From Hydrogenophilales bacterium 16-64-40 (GTDB lineage: Bacteria > Pseudomonadota > Gammaproteobacteria > Burkholderiales > Thiobacillaceae): 64,000 nt of DNA. The stretch spans positions 186,001 to 250,000 of the forward strand of contig NCGX01000003.1 of assembly GCA_002256995.1 (NCBI GenBank), in the 5' to 3' direction. How positions within the stretch are numbered: position 1 is the first letter of the stretch; each line of letters opens with the position of its first letter. A program made the position numbers and the translations under genes. Shown piece by piece: positions 8,501 to 15,336 of this stretch. The notes below the pieces were generated by a model, which saw only the letters and a program-made list of their open reading frames with translations, searched no databases and was not told the origin of the DNA.

Positions 8501-9367
8501 GACGCGTTCGGCATCGGGCGCGCCGACATAGTCGAACAGTTTGTAATGGCGTCCCGTGAGATCGCCGAAGCGGTCCATCGCATCCTGCACGATCTGCGGG
8601 AAGGCGTCGTAATAGGGATTGGCGCGCTCGCGCGACTGGAAAAAAACGTCCGGATTCTGCGAGGTCCCGCGCAGCACCGGATGCTCGGGCGACAGCGCGC
8701 GGGTGCGGTGCGCGACGATCAGTTCCGGGTCGAGCATGGCGGCGACGATGTCGGGGCCGACCGCGGTGATCTTCGCCAGTTCGTGCGAGGTGCGGAAGCC
8801 GTCGAAGAAATGGATCACCGGGATGCGCCCGGCAAGCGTCGCCGCCTGCGCGATCAGCGCCAAGTCCTGCGCTTCCTGTGGTGAGTTGGCGGCGAGCAGC
8901 GCGCAGCCGGTGGCGCGGCAGGCCATCACGTCTGACTGGTCGCCGAAGATCGACAGCGCATGGGTGGCCAGCGTGCGCGCGGCGACGTGCAGCACGAAGG
9001 GCGTGAGTTCGCCGGCGATCTTGTAGAGGTTGGGGATCATCAACAGCAATCCCTGGCTGGCGGTGAAACTGGTCGCCAATGCACCCGAGGTGAGCGCGCC
9101 GTGCAGCGCGCCGGCGGCGCCGCCTTCCGACTGCATTTCGATGATGGTCGGCACCGCGCCCCATAAGTTGGGGCGGCCCTGCGCGGCCCATTCGTCGGCC
9201 CACTCGCCCATGGGGGAGGCGGGGGTGATGGGATAGATCGCGATCACCTCGTTGCCGAGGTAGGCGATGCGGGCAACGGCTTCGTTGCCATCGATGGTGA
9301 ACGTGGTTCTTGACGCTTTAGCGTCTTTAGAGCCACGGCCTACCTGCGGGTGGAGCGTGGTGGTCAT
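5552..9367 (-). CDS. nifJ: Pyruvate:ferredoxin (flavodoxin) oxidoreductase
   Basis: A 1271-residue single-chain PFOR that interconverts pyruvate + CoA and acetyl-CoA + CO2 with ferredoxin or flavodoxin. Order: N-terminal pyrimidine-binding domain (GNEAVARIAYLGNEVIAIYP), domain II, EKR segment, two 4Fe-4S motifs (CTQCGKCVLVCP and CTGCGDCVEACP), then the TPP domain (CAGCGETPY; GGDGWAYDIGYGG; NTGGQTSKATP). The family is usually about 1180-1200 residues. The excess comes from repeat-derived segments near the N-terminus, at ~8199-8239, and in the last ~50 residues. The start MTTTLHPQ is itself followed by repeat-derived sequence, so the native start is uncertain. Confidence 0.93.
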   Translation of the reverse strand: MTTTLHPQVGRGSKDAKASRTTFTIDGNEAVARIAYLGNEVIAIYPITPASPMGEWADEWAAQGRPNLWGAVPTIIEMQSEGGAAGALHGALTSGALATSFTASQGLLLMIPNLYKIAGELTPFVLHVAARTLATHALSIFGDQSDVMACRATGCALLAANSPQEAQDLALIAQAATLAGRIPVIHFFDGFRTSHELAKITAVGPDIVAAMLDPELIVAHRTRALSPEHPVLRGTSQNPDVFFQSRERANPYYDAFPQIVQDAMDRFGDLTGRHYKLFDYVGAPDAERVIVLMGSGAETAHETVEHLNAHGERVGLLKVRLYRPFAPSALIAALPATTTSVAVLDRCKEPGADGEPLYKDVLTALAQAAAGGARAMPHKGTPTFDGLKPMKDRMPRIIGGRYGLASKEFTPGMVKAVFDELAQPAPKREFTVGIHDDVTNLSLPWDAGFRTDASRKLQHAVFWGLGADGTVSANKNSIKILGEATDLMAQGYFVYDSKKSGAVTVSHLRFGPATIRSTYLVEHGMAGFVACHQPMFVDRYELLEHAAPDGIFLLNTPAPPDAVWDTLPQTLRTQIVDKRLQLWVIDAYAVAAAADMGRRINTIMQTCFFAISGILPKDEAIAAIKKAVEKTYGRKSKRLVELNFRAIDTTLAELHQVAIPAPAGQVGMKTEPPAATAMIPDFVRDLTLPIYQGHGDALPVSRLPADGTYPLGTARFEKRNIALEIPVWDADLCTQCGKCVLVCPHSAIRARAFAEEAAKDAPPSFKHVPAKSKDLPAGTHISYQTAPEDCTGCGDCVEACPIHDKSNVSRRAVNMAPVGPLRDQERENFAFFLTLPEFDRSLIKHGTIPGAMLLDPLFEFSGACAGCGETPYIRLATQLFGDRMLVANATGCSSIYGGNLPSTPYTVNGAGRGPAWSNSLFEDNAEFGLGMRLAADQLMAYAKQLLQEMARDIGGDLAEALISADQREEAGIVEQRSRVARLLEKLASSTHPRAKTLASVAEWLVRRSVWIIGGDGWAYDIGYGGLDHVLALPYDVNILVLDTEVYSNTGGQTSKATPIGAVAKFSAGGKPTVKKDLAKLASDYGHVYVATAAYGAKDVQTLRVFHEAEAYDGPSLIVAYSPCIAHGYDLLYNQRQQDLAVKSGHWPLIRFDPRLAETGGNPFKLDSAAPSQPIKAFMESETRFAMLQRSHPEAAQRFMEQAQQEAERRFKTYQDMALRQDHPQGVGRGCKADKSATTTHRPEGEHPEGHKGLAAYPSRVQGHADEPKKDA
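5651..5705. repeat. Palindromic repeat copy A inside nifJ 3' end
   Basis: On the plus strand, CGTGGTTGTT, a hairpin GCCGAC-tt-GTCGGC, then TTTACAACCACG and GGCCTACC...TGCGGGTGG. Outer arms GTGGTTGT and ACAACCAC also pair, giving a nested hairpin. The same architecture recurs as copy B at the other end of the gene. Both lie inside the coding frame and are translated on the minus strand as part of nifJ. Confidence 0.75.
8199..8239. repeat. Tandem palindromes inside nifJ
   Basis: Two short perfect palindromic segments lie back to back: ATGGGC-ttta-GCCCAT (8199-8214) and CCCC-ttgt-GGGG (8228-8239). They encode the segment PHKGTPTFDGLKP, which seems to be extra sequence just before the conserved MPRIIGGRYGL of NifJ. 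This looks like another in-frame repeat insertion, though unrelated in sequence to copies A and B. Confidence 0.55.
9302..9353. repeat. Palindromic repeat copy B inside nifJ 5' end
   Basis: On the plus strand, CGTGGTTCTT, a hairpin GACGC-ttta-GCGTC, TTTAGAGCCACG, then GGCCTACCTGCGGGTGG. Order and flanks match copy A while the central stem differs, as expected of a family whose hairpin drifts by compensating changes. It encodes HPQVGRGSKDAKAS at the NifJ N-terminus; copy A encodes the similar HPQGVGRGCKADKSA. Confidence 0.75.
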
Positions 9368-9454
9368 GGCGGGATCTTTCAGGACACCTTCGCCTTCTAT
9401 TCTAGACCCAGCCCGCCCAAGCTGCCCCTTCGAAGCGCGCAGGGTGCGCGCGCC

Positions 9455-9565
9455 TCAGTCTTCGGACACGACCATTCGCGCGACGATCCAGCACACCAAC
9501 GGCACGCCCCCCATCACGGGGAACGCTACGCTCAAGCCGCGCGCGTTGCGGGGCGCAGCCGTCAT
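9455..9565 (-). CDS. Possible 36-residue membrane peptide after cysG
   Basis: A short frame, 7 bases after the cysG stop, encodes a peptide with one hydrophobic stretch (LSVAFPVMGGVPLVCWIVAR) and ends MVVSED. No good Shine-Dalgarno sequence is seen. It could be a small membrane protein, the remnant of one, or chance. The remaining sequence up to nifJ (9368-9454) holds nothing I can name. Confidence 0.3.
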   Translation of the reverse strand: MTAAPRNARGLSVAFPVMGGVPLVCWIVARMVVSED

Positions 9566-9572
9566 CCTGGTG

Positions 9573-11012
9573 TCAACGCAGGTGGTCCGGCGCTTCGAGC
9601 GGGGTGCGGTGCGCCTGGTCGCTGTGCAGTTCGGGCTGGTACCAACCCAGCTTTTCGCGCAGCTTGACGACGTTGCCGACGATGATCAGCGTGGGCGCCT
9701 TGAGTCCCGCTTCCTCGGCCAGCGCAGGCAGCGTGGTGAGGTCGCCGGTGATGACGCGCTGGGTGGGCAGCGTGCCATGCTGCACGATGGCTGCGGGGGT
9801 GTCGGGCGTGAGGCCGTGCTTGATCAGCGCCTCGCACAGCAGCGGCAGGCCTTTCAGCCCCATGTAGATGACGATGGTCTGGTCTTTCCGCGCTATGCCT
9901 TCCCAGTTCATGTTGAAGGTGTTTTCCTTCAGATGGCCGGTGACGAAGGCGACCGACTGCGCGTAGTCGCGGTGGGTGAGCGGGATGCCTGCGTAGGACG
10001 CCACGCCGGCGGCAGCGGTAATGCCGGGCACCACCTGGAACGGCACGCTGTGCTCGGCCAGGGTCTCGATTTCCTCGCCGCCACGGCCGAAGATGAAGGG
10101 GTCGCCGCCTTTCAACCGCAGCACGCGCTTGCCTTCCTTGGCCAGTCGCACCAGCAGCAGGTTGATCTCCTCCTGCGGCACGGCGTGGTCGTCGCGCTCC
10201 TTGCCGACGTAGATACGATCGGCATCGCGCCGGCACATGTCGAGGATGGGCTGCGAAACAAGCCGGTCATGCACGATGACGTCGGCCTGCTGCATTAGCC
10301 GCAGCGCGCGGAAGGTCAGCAGGTCGGGATTGCCCGGGCCGGCCCCGACCAGATACACCTCACCGCGGCGGATGTCGTGTTCGGCGCCGTCCCTGATCAT
10401 GGCATCGAGCTGTGACTCGGCTTCGACGTCGCGCCCGGAGAACACCATTTCGGCGACCGGGGAGAGAAACACCTTTTCCCAGAAAGCGCGCCGCTGTTCC
10501 GGCTTGATCGCCGCGCGCACGCGGTCCTTGTAGCGCGACGCCAGCGCGCTCAGGCGGCCATAGGCCGCGGGAATCAGGGTTTCCAGCCGCGCGCGCAGCA
10601 TGCGCGCCAACACCGGCGACTCGCCGCCGCTGGACACCGCCACCATGATCGGCGAGCGATCGATGATCGACGGCAGGATGAAGCTGCACAGCGCGGGCTT
10701 GTCGGCCACATTGACCGGGATGTTGCGCGCGCGCGCCGCGTCAGCGACCACCTTGGCGCGGGACACGTCATCCTCCACCACGATCACCAGATCCTTGCCC
10801 GCCAGCAGCTCAGGCGTGAAGGCATCAGCCACCCGCTGCAGATGGTCGGCATGCGGCAGGCGCGCAAAGCCTTCGTGCAGCGTGGGCGCGGCAACCTCGA
10901 CGTGCGCGCCGGCGCGCAACAGCAGCTCAGCCTTGCGGGCGGCGGTTTCGGAACCGCCCACCACCAGGCAATGGCGGTCACGCAGGTCGAGGAAAATGGG
11001 CAGGTAATTCAT
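9573..11012 (-). CDS. cysG: Siroheme synthase (multifunctional)
   Basis: A 479-residue trifunctional enzyme making siroheme from uroporphyrinogen III. The N-terminal precorrin-2 dehydrogenase/ferrochelatase half begins with the NAD-binding LVVGGSETAARKAELLLRAG. The C-terminal SAM-dependent methyltransferase half begins near VYLVGAGPGNPDLLT and contains RLKGGDPFIFGRGGEE. Length matches E. coli CysG. It lies 5 bases after dsrR as the last gene of the dsr run, so its siroheme most likely supplies DsrAB. Confidence 0.96.
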   Translation of the reverse strand: MNYLPIFLDLRDRHCLVVGGSETAARKAELLLRAGAHVEVAAPTLHEGFARLPHADHLQRVADAFTPELLAGKDLVIVVEDDVSRAKVVADAARARNIPVNVADKPALCSFILPSIIDRSPIMVAVSSGGESPVLARMLRARLETLIPAAYGRLSALASRYKDRVRAAIKPEQRRAFWEKVFLSPVAEMVFSGRDVEAESQLDAMIRDGAEHDIRRGEVYLVGAGPGNPDLLTFRALRLMQQADVIVHDRLVSQPILDMCRRDADRIYVGKERDDHAVPQEEINLLLVRLAKEGKRVLRLKGGDPFIFGRGGEEIETLAEHSVPFQVVPGITAAAGVASYAGIPLTHRDYAQSVAFVTGHLKENTFNMNWEGIARKDQTIVIYMGLKGLPLLCEALIKHGLTPDTPAAIVQHGTLPTQRVITGDLTTLPALAEEAGLKAPTLIIVGNVVKLREKLGWYQPELHSDQAHRTPLEAPDHLR

Positions 11013-11017
11013 GGGAT

Positions 11018-11353
11018 TTACTCGGCGGGGGCGGCTTGGTCGTCAGACTCGGCAGGGCCGTCTTCTGCTGAATAGGGCGGGATGAAAATGAAACGCAGGT
11101 CGCCCGGGCTCATCTCGACGAAATCCAGCGTGACGCCCTGCAGGTAGGGGGTGCTGGAACTGGCGATCAGCAGCTCGACGCCGTTGACGATGAGCTGCTC
11201 GTCGGCCTCGCGCTCCTGGTCGAAGCCCATGCCGAAGTTCACGCTGCCATCGTCTTCCTGGTAGGCGGCGACGCGCAGCACCATGCCGTGAACATCGGGA
11301 TTGTTGGCCGCGGCGCGAATTTGCTCGGCGGCGGCGTCGGTGATCTTGATCAT
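11018..11353 (-). CDS. dsrR: DsrR, cysteine-free IscA/HesB-like protein
   Basis: A 111-residue A-type-carrier fold protein (MIKITDAAAEQIRAAA...). It contains no cysteine at all, so it cannot ligate an Fe-S cluster like IscA. This absence is a known feature of DsrR, and the Allochromatium protein is reported to influence dsr expression post-transcriptionally. The C-terminus is an acidic/Ala tail. It sits between dsrN and cysG in the dsr operon. Confidence 0.85.
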   Translation of the reverse strand: MIKITDAAAEQIRAAANNPDVHGMVLRVAAYQEDDGSVNFGMGFDQEREADEQLIVNGVELLIASSSTPYLQGVTLDFVEMSPGDLRFIFIPPYSAEDGPAESDDQAAPAE

Positions 11354-11386
11354 GGAATGTCCTTTGTAAATTAAGCGACCAAAAAA

Positions 11387-12757
11387 TTAATCCGTGGCGC
11401 GCGCCTTGTGCACGCGCACCTGCTTCAAAAACGGCGCGATCCAGCCTTGCGCGCCCGCGCCTCGGCGGTGCATGTAGCCGGCCAGCAGGTTGTGCCGCTG
11501 ATAGCCGTCGTGCTGGCCATCGATGCCATGCCCGCGGGTTACTTGATACGCATACATGGAGTCGGCAGGCAGATTTTCCAAGCTCGAATAGTGAAATTCG
11601 TGTGCCGGGATGCTCGCCGTTTCCTGCCAGCGGTCGTCGCCTGTAGGCTGCAGCCGCGCATAGCCGCGGCCGACCGGACGTTCGTGCATCACGGTGTCGC
11701 CAGGCACCACGCCGACCATCTCCCGCGTCTGCCCCTGCCAGCTGAGACGCTGCGACAGATACATCAGGCCGCCGCATTCGGCATAAGCGGGTAGTCCGCC
11801 TTCGATGGCGCGGCGAATGCTGGTGCGCAATGACGCGTTGGCTTCGAGCTCCGCCATGAGCATTTCGGGGAAGCCGCCGCCAATGATGAGGCCATCGACC
11901 TCCGGCATTGCCTGCGCATGCAGGGTGTCGATGTCGACCAGCTCGACGTTCGCGGCACGCAAGGTGTCGAGATCCTCGCTGTAGTAAAAGCCGAAAGCCT
12001 GGTCGTGCGCGATGCCGATCCGCAACCGCTCGGCCGATGTCTCGGCATCACGCGGCAGCGCGATGCTTAACTCTGGCGCGCTGTCGCCAATCGCCAGCAG
12101 GCGGTCGAGATTGACCTGCGCCGCCACCCGCTCGCCCACATGCTGAATCCGGGCGCGAGCGGCCCCCTGCTCGTTGGCCGGCACCAGACCAAGATGACGC
12201 TCTGCAATCTGCAGACTGGCGTCGTGCTGGACCGCACCGATCACTTCGACGTCGGTGTAGTGCTCGATCACCGCGCGCAATTTGGACTCGTGGCGGCTGC
12301 CGCCGAGGTTGTTGAGGATCACGCCGGCAATGCGGATCTCCGGGTCGAATGCCTGGTAGCCCAGAATCAGCGGCGCCACCCCGCGCGTCATGCCACGCGC
12401 GTCGATCACCAGCACCACCGGCGCACCCAGCAGCTTGGCGAGCGCCGCGTTGCTGTTGCTGCCGTCGAGATCGAGCCCGTCGTAGAGTCCCTTGTTGCCC
12501 TCGATCAGGCTGATGCGCGCACCGCTTGCCGCGCGGGCGAACTGCTGCTCGATTTCGTCACGCTGCATCATGTGGAAATCGAGGTTATAGCAGGGGCGCT
12601 GCGCCGCCATCCCCAGCCACAACGGATCGATGTAGTCGGGCCCCTTCTTGAAGGGCTGCACGGCATGGCCGCGCGCGTGCAGGGCCGCACACAACCCGAG
12701 CGTGAGCGTCGTTTTGCCGGACGATTTATGTGCGGCAGAAATGAAGACGCGGGGCAT
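11387..12757 (-). CDS. dsrN: DsrN, glutamine-dependent siroheme amidase (CbiA-like)
   Basis: A 456-residue homologue of cobyrinic acid a,c-diamide synthase. An N-terminal ATP-binding P-loop (SAAHKSSGKTTL) is followed by a C-terminal class I glutamine amidotransferase domain with the nucleophile in YAECGGLMYL and a late His in HEFHYSS. DsrN amidates siroheme to siroheme-amide for DsrAB. I chose ATG 12757 because MPRVFISAAHKSSGKTT is the usual family start. An ATG at 12805 with a fair AGGGG would add 16 residues. The chosen ATG lies in the loop of a perfect 8-bp inverted repeat. Confidence 0.87.
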   Translation of the reverse strand: MPRVFISAAHKSSGKTTLTLGLCAALHARGHAVQPFKKGPDYIDPLWLGMAAQRPCYNLDFHMMQRDEIEQQFARAASGARISLIEGNKGLYDGLDLDGSNSNAALAKLLGAPVVLVIDARGMTRGVAPLILGYQAFDPEIRIAGVILNNLGGSRHESKLRAVIEHYTDVEVIGAVQHDASLQIAERHLGLVPANEQGAARARIQHVGERVAAQVNLDRLLAIGDSAPELSIALPRDAETSAERLRIGIAHDQAFGFYYSEDLDTLRAANVELVDIDTLHAQAMPEVDGLIIGGGFPEMLMAELEANASLRTSIRRAIEGGLPAYAECGGLMYLSQRLSWQGQTREMVGVVPGDTVMHERPVGRGYARLQPTGDDRWQETASIPAHEFHYSSLENLPADSMYAYQVTRGHGIDGQHDGYQRHNLLAGYMHRRGAGAQGWIAPFLKQVRVHKARATD

Positions 12758-12769
12758 ATGAGCCCCGCG
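12748..12769. repeat. Inverted repeat enclosing the dsrN start codon
   Basis: CGCGGGGC and GCCCCGCG (8 bp, perfect) flank a 6-base loop that holds the ATG of dsrN at 12755-12757. In mRNA this would occlude the start and the GGGG that could serve as ribosome-binding site. It may tune DsrN translation, or indicate that the upstream ATG 12805 is used. Confidence 0.5.
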
Positions 12770-12851
12770 CCGGGAAGATTCGTTTGAGGTGACTTGCGGG
12801 TTCATGCTGGCCAATCCCCTGCCAGGCGATCACCTGGCAGGTTCATGCAAA

Positions 12852-14054
12852 TCAATGTTCCAGCTTGGCGACGGTGGTGTCGTCCAGGCTGGCCGGCAAC
12901 AGGCGCAGCACCTTGATCGCAAAGGTGGTCACCAGCAGCGCGATCGCCACTCCGCCGAGGCCGAGGAACAGTTCGGGCAGGCTGGGCGTGTAGCCGTGCA
13001 CGACGCCATCATAGAAACTGCTTTTCTCGATCAGGCCGGGGAACATGTCGAGCGGGTAAGCCTGCGCACCGATGATGGTGACGTACATCTGCGCCATGCC
13101 GCCCGCGATGACGAGGCCGCACGCAACCATGATCCAGGTGCGTTGTTTGCCGAGGCCGCTCAGCAGGATCACCAGCGGCGCCACGCAACCGATGACGATC
13201 TGTCCCACCCAGAACAGGGTGGTGAAAATGCCGCCGTCGCGCAGGATGAAGGCTTCGACCCCGTGAAACTTGGCGAAGTAGAGGTTGGTGAGATGATGAA
13301 CGACGATGAAATACAGCACCGCCGCCACAAACACCACGAGCAGGCCCTTCAACCGCATCATCACGGCATCGCCCAAAGTCCGGCCGGTCCAGGCATAGGC
13401 TGCGGCCAGCACCATCAGGTAGATCGCGAGGCCATAGGCGAACGACATGATGATGAACATCGGCGCCAGCATGGCGGTGCCGTACAGTTCACGCGCGATC
13501 AGGAAGCCGAACAGCGAGCCGGTGCCGGTCGTCAGCACCAGGCGCCAGATGAAGGCCGCCGTGCCCGCTGCTTTGGAGTAGGACTTGACGCTACGGTCCA
13601 GCATGGTCCACAGGTAGATGCCCACCAGCCCGAAGAAGCCGGAATACAGGAACACGTTCCAGGTGAACATCGACTTGAAGTTGAAGTGCGTCATCGCCAC
13701 GATCAGGCGGTCGGAGCGACCCAGGTCGAGCACCAGCACCAGGAGACCGCCCAGCATCAAGGCCAGCGACAGGATCGCCGACAACGGCGCCAGCGGCTTG
13801 TACATCGGCTTGTTGAACACCGAGGCAATCGACGCGACGTTCAAGGCGCCGGAGGCGGCCACGATCAGGAACACCGCAAAGACGTGCGGCAGCCCCCAGA
13901 CGATCTGGTTGTCCATCCCGGTCACGACGTGGCCGTAGTGGTGCATGGTATTCCAGGCCAGTGCGCCAAACAGGACGAAGAGGCCCAGGCCCCCGAACAG
14001 CAGCCAGTACTTCATGCTGCTGCCTTCTACTTCGCGGAAGGTAATGCTTGCCAT
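12852..14054 (-). CDS. dsrP: DsrP, NrfD/HybB-like integral membrane subunit
   Basis: A 400-residue polytopic membrane protein with about ten hydrophobic helices, of the NrfD/PsrC type (quinone-interacting). It is the membrane partner of DsrO and DsrJ in the DsrMKJOP complex that links cytoplasmic sulfur oxidation with the quinone pool and periplasm. It starts 6 bases after the dsrO stop. No sequence oddity is seen. Confidence 0.92.
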   Translation of the reverse strand: MASITFREVEGSSMKYWLLFGGLGLFVLFGALAWNTMHHYGHVVTGMDNQIVWGLPHVFAVFLIVAASGALNVASIASVFNKPMYKPLAPLSAILSLALMLGGLLVLVLDLGRSDRLIVAMTHFNFKSMFTWNVFLYSGFFGLVGIYLWTMLDRSVKSYSKAAGTAAFIWRLVLTTGTGSLFGFLIARELYGTAMLAPMFIIMSFAYGLAIYLMVLAAAYAWTGRTLGDAVMMRLKGLLVVFVAAVLYFIVVHHLTNLYFAKFHGVEAFILRDGGIFTTLFWVGQIVIGCVAPLVILLSGLGKQRTWIMVACGLVIAGGMAQMYVTIIGAQAYPLDMFPGLIEKSSFYDGVVHGYTPSLPELFLGLGGVAIALLVTTFAIKVLRLLPASLDDTTVAKLEH

Positions 14055-14060
14055 GTTGTT

Positions 14061-14840
14061 TTAGATTCCGTGATAGCGAACGCCAAGGTTGAGATTCAGA
14101 TCGGCACGCACCTGCTTGGTCGGCAGTTCGCGCAGACGCTTCGAAATCTCGCTCTCGGGATCATTCATGTCGCCGAACAGCAAGGCGTTGTGGCCGGCGG
14201 CAGTGCAGGCTTCGGCACAGGCGGTGTTGCCGTCGCCACGATCGATCTTCTGCACGCACAGGGTGCACGACTCGACACAGCCGATGCCGCGCGGTACGTC
14301 CGGTTTCTGCGTGTCGTCCAAATCCTCGTGCACCAGCGAACGCGCCTTGTAGGGACACGCCATCATGCAGTAGCGGCACCCGATGCAGGTGTGGCGGTTG
14401 ACCAGCACGATGCCGTCGGCACGCTTGAACGAGGCGCCCGTCGGACAGACATCCACGCAGGGCGGCTCGGCGCAGTGCTGGCACATCATCGGCAGGTTGG
14501 TTTCCATCTGCGTCAGCGGATCCTGCAGTTCCAGCTTGCGGATCCACTGCGGCGCCTGCTTCGGATGCTTGCTCTCCGCCACCGGCGTCCAGCCGTTTTC
14601 GGTGCTGCACGCGGTCACGCAGTCATCACAGCCTGTTGCACACTTGGTCGCATCGACCAGCATGCCCCAGCGCACGGCGCTGCTGGCAGCCTGTTCTTCC
14701 GGCCGGCCATGCGCCACTTGATAGAGCATCACGCCCGGCGCAATCGTCAACCCCGCAGCAGTCGCCGTGGCGGCGCCGACAAAGCGGCGACGTTCGGGCG
14801 ATGCAGGCACCTGGTCAGACATTGGTTTCAGTTTACTCAT
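14061..14840 (-). CDS. dsrO: DsrO, periplasmic ferredoxin-like iron-sulfur protein
   Basis: A 259-residue protein with a Tat signal peptide (ERRRFVGAATATAAGLTIAPG). Four cysteine clusters follow, e.g. CATGCDDCVTAC, CQHCAEPPCVDVCPTG, CIGCRYCMMACPY and CVESCTLC, consistent with several 4Fe-4S clusters. It is the periplasmic electron-transfer subunit of DsrMKJOP. Its start overlaps the dsrJ stop (ATGA), so J and O are translationally coupled. Confidence 0.92.
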   Translation of the reverse strand: MSKLKPMSDQVPASPERRRFVGAATATAAGLTIAPGVMLYQVAHGRPEEQAASSAVRWGMLVDATKCATGCDDCVTACSTENGWTPVAESKHPKQAPQWIRKLELQDPLTQMETNLPMMCQHCAEPPCVDVCPTGASFKRADGIVLVNRHTCIGCRYCMMACPYKARSLVHEDLDDTQKPDVPRGIGCVESCTLCVQKIDRGDGNTACAEACTAAGHNALLFGDMNDPESEISKRLRELPTKQVRADLNLNLGVRYHGI

Positions 14841-15334
14841 TGGGCAACCCCAGCCATCTCTTCAACACTGACCTTGCTTGTCGCCTGCGCGGCAAGCTTG
14901 TGCTTGTAGTGCGCCGTTTCAGCATTCAGCGAATGCATTGCGATCGAGCCTTGCGGTTTGGTGGAATGACAATCGAAACAATCGATCTTCACCGCTGCAT
15001 AGCTGTGGCAACTCACGCAAAAGTCATCCTTGGCGGCTGCAACGCTGCCCGTCGTTTCGCTGGCGTGGCAGTTGATGCACTCCTTGAGGCTGTACTTCTT
15101 GGTGCGGATGCCTTCAATTACCGTCTTGTCACGATGACCATCCAGCACTTTCATGTGGTTGCGCCGCATGTAGTCGGTGTCTTCCACACACTGCTCGCCC
15201 TTGACGGCTTTCGTGATCACCGGTTTGGGGGCGCCATCGGCCTTGGGCGGGTTATCAGACCCGGCCCAGGCCATGGCAGCCGTCGTCAGCACGACCGCAC
15301 CCAGCGCCAGGAGGCGTTTCATTTTGCCTGCCAC
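14837..15334 (-). CDS. dsrJ: DsrJ, triheme cytochrome c
   Basis: A 165-residue periplasmic cytochrome with an N-terminal signal/anchor (MKRLLALGAVVLTTAAMAWA) and three CxxCH motifs: CINCH, CVSCH and CFDCH. The upstream Cys in GEQCVEDTDYMRRNHM corresponds to the cysteine reported as an unusual heme ligand in Allochromatium DsrJ. It starts 2 bases after dsrL. An alternative start at the second Met (MKRLL, 15322) would give a more conventional signal peptide. Confidence 0.93.
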   Translation of the reverse strand: MAGKMKRLLALGAVVLTTAAMAWAGSDNPPKADGAPKPVITKAVKGEQCVEDTDYMRRNHMKVLDGHRDKTVIEGIRTKKYSLKECINCHASETTGSVAAAKDDFCVSCHSYAAVKIDCFDCHSTKPQGSIAMHSLNAETAHYKHKLAAQATSKVSVEEMAGVAQ

Positions 15335-15336
15335 GC

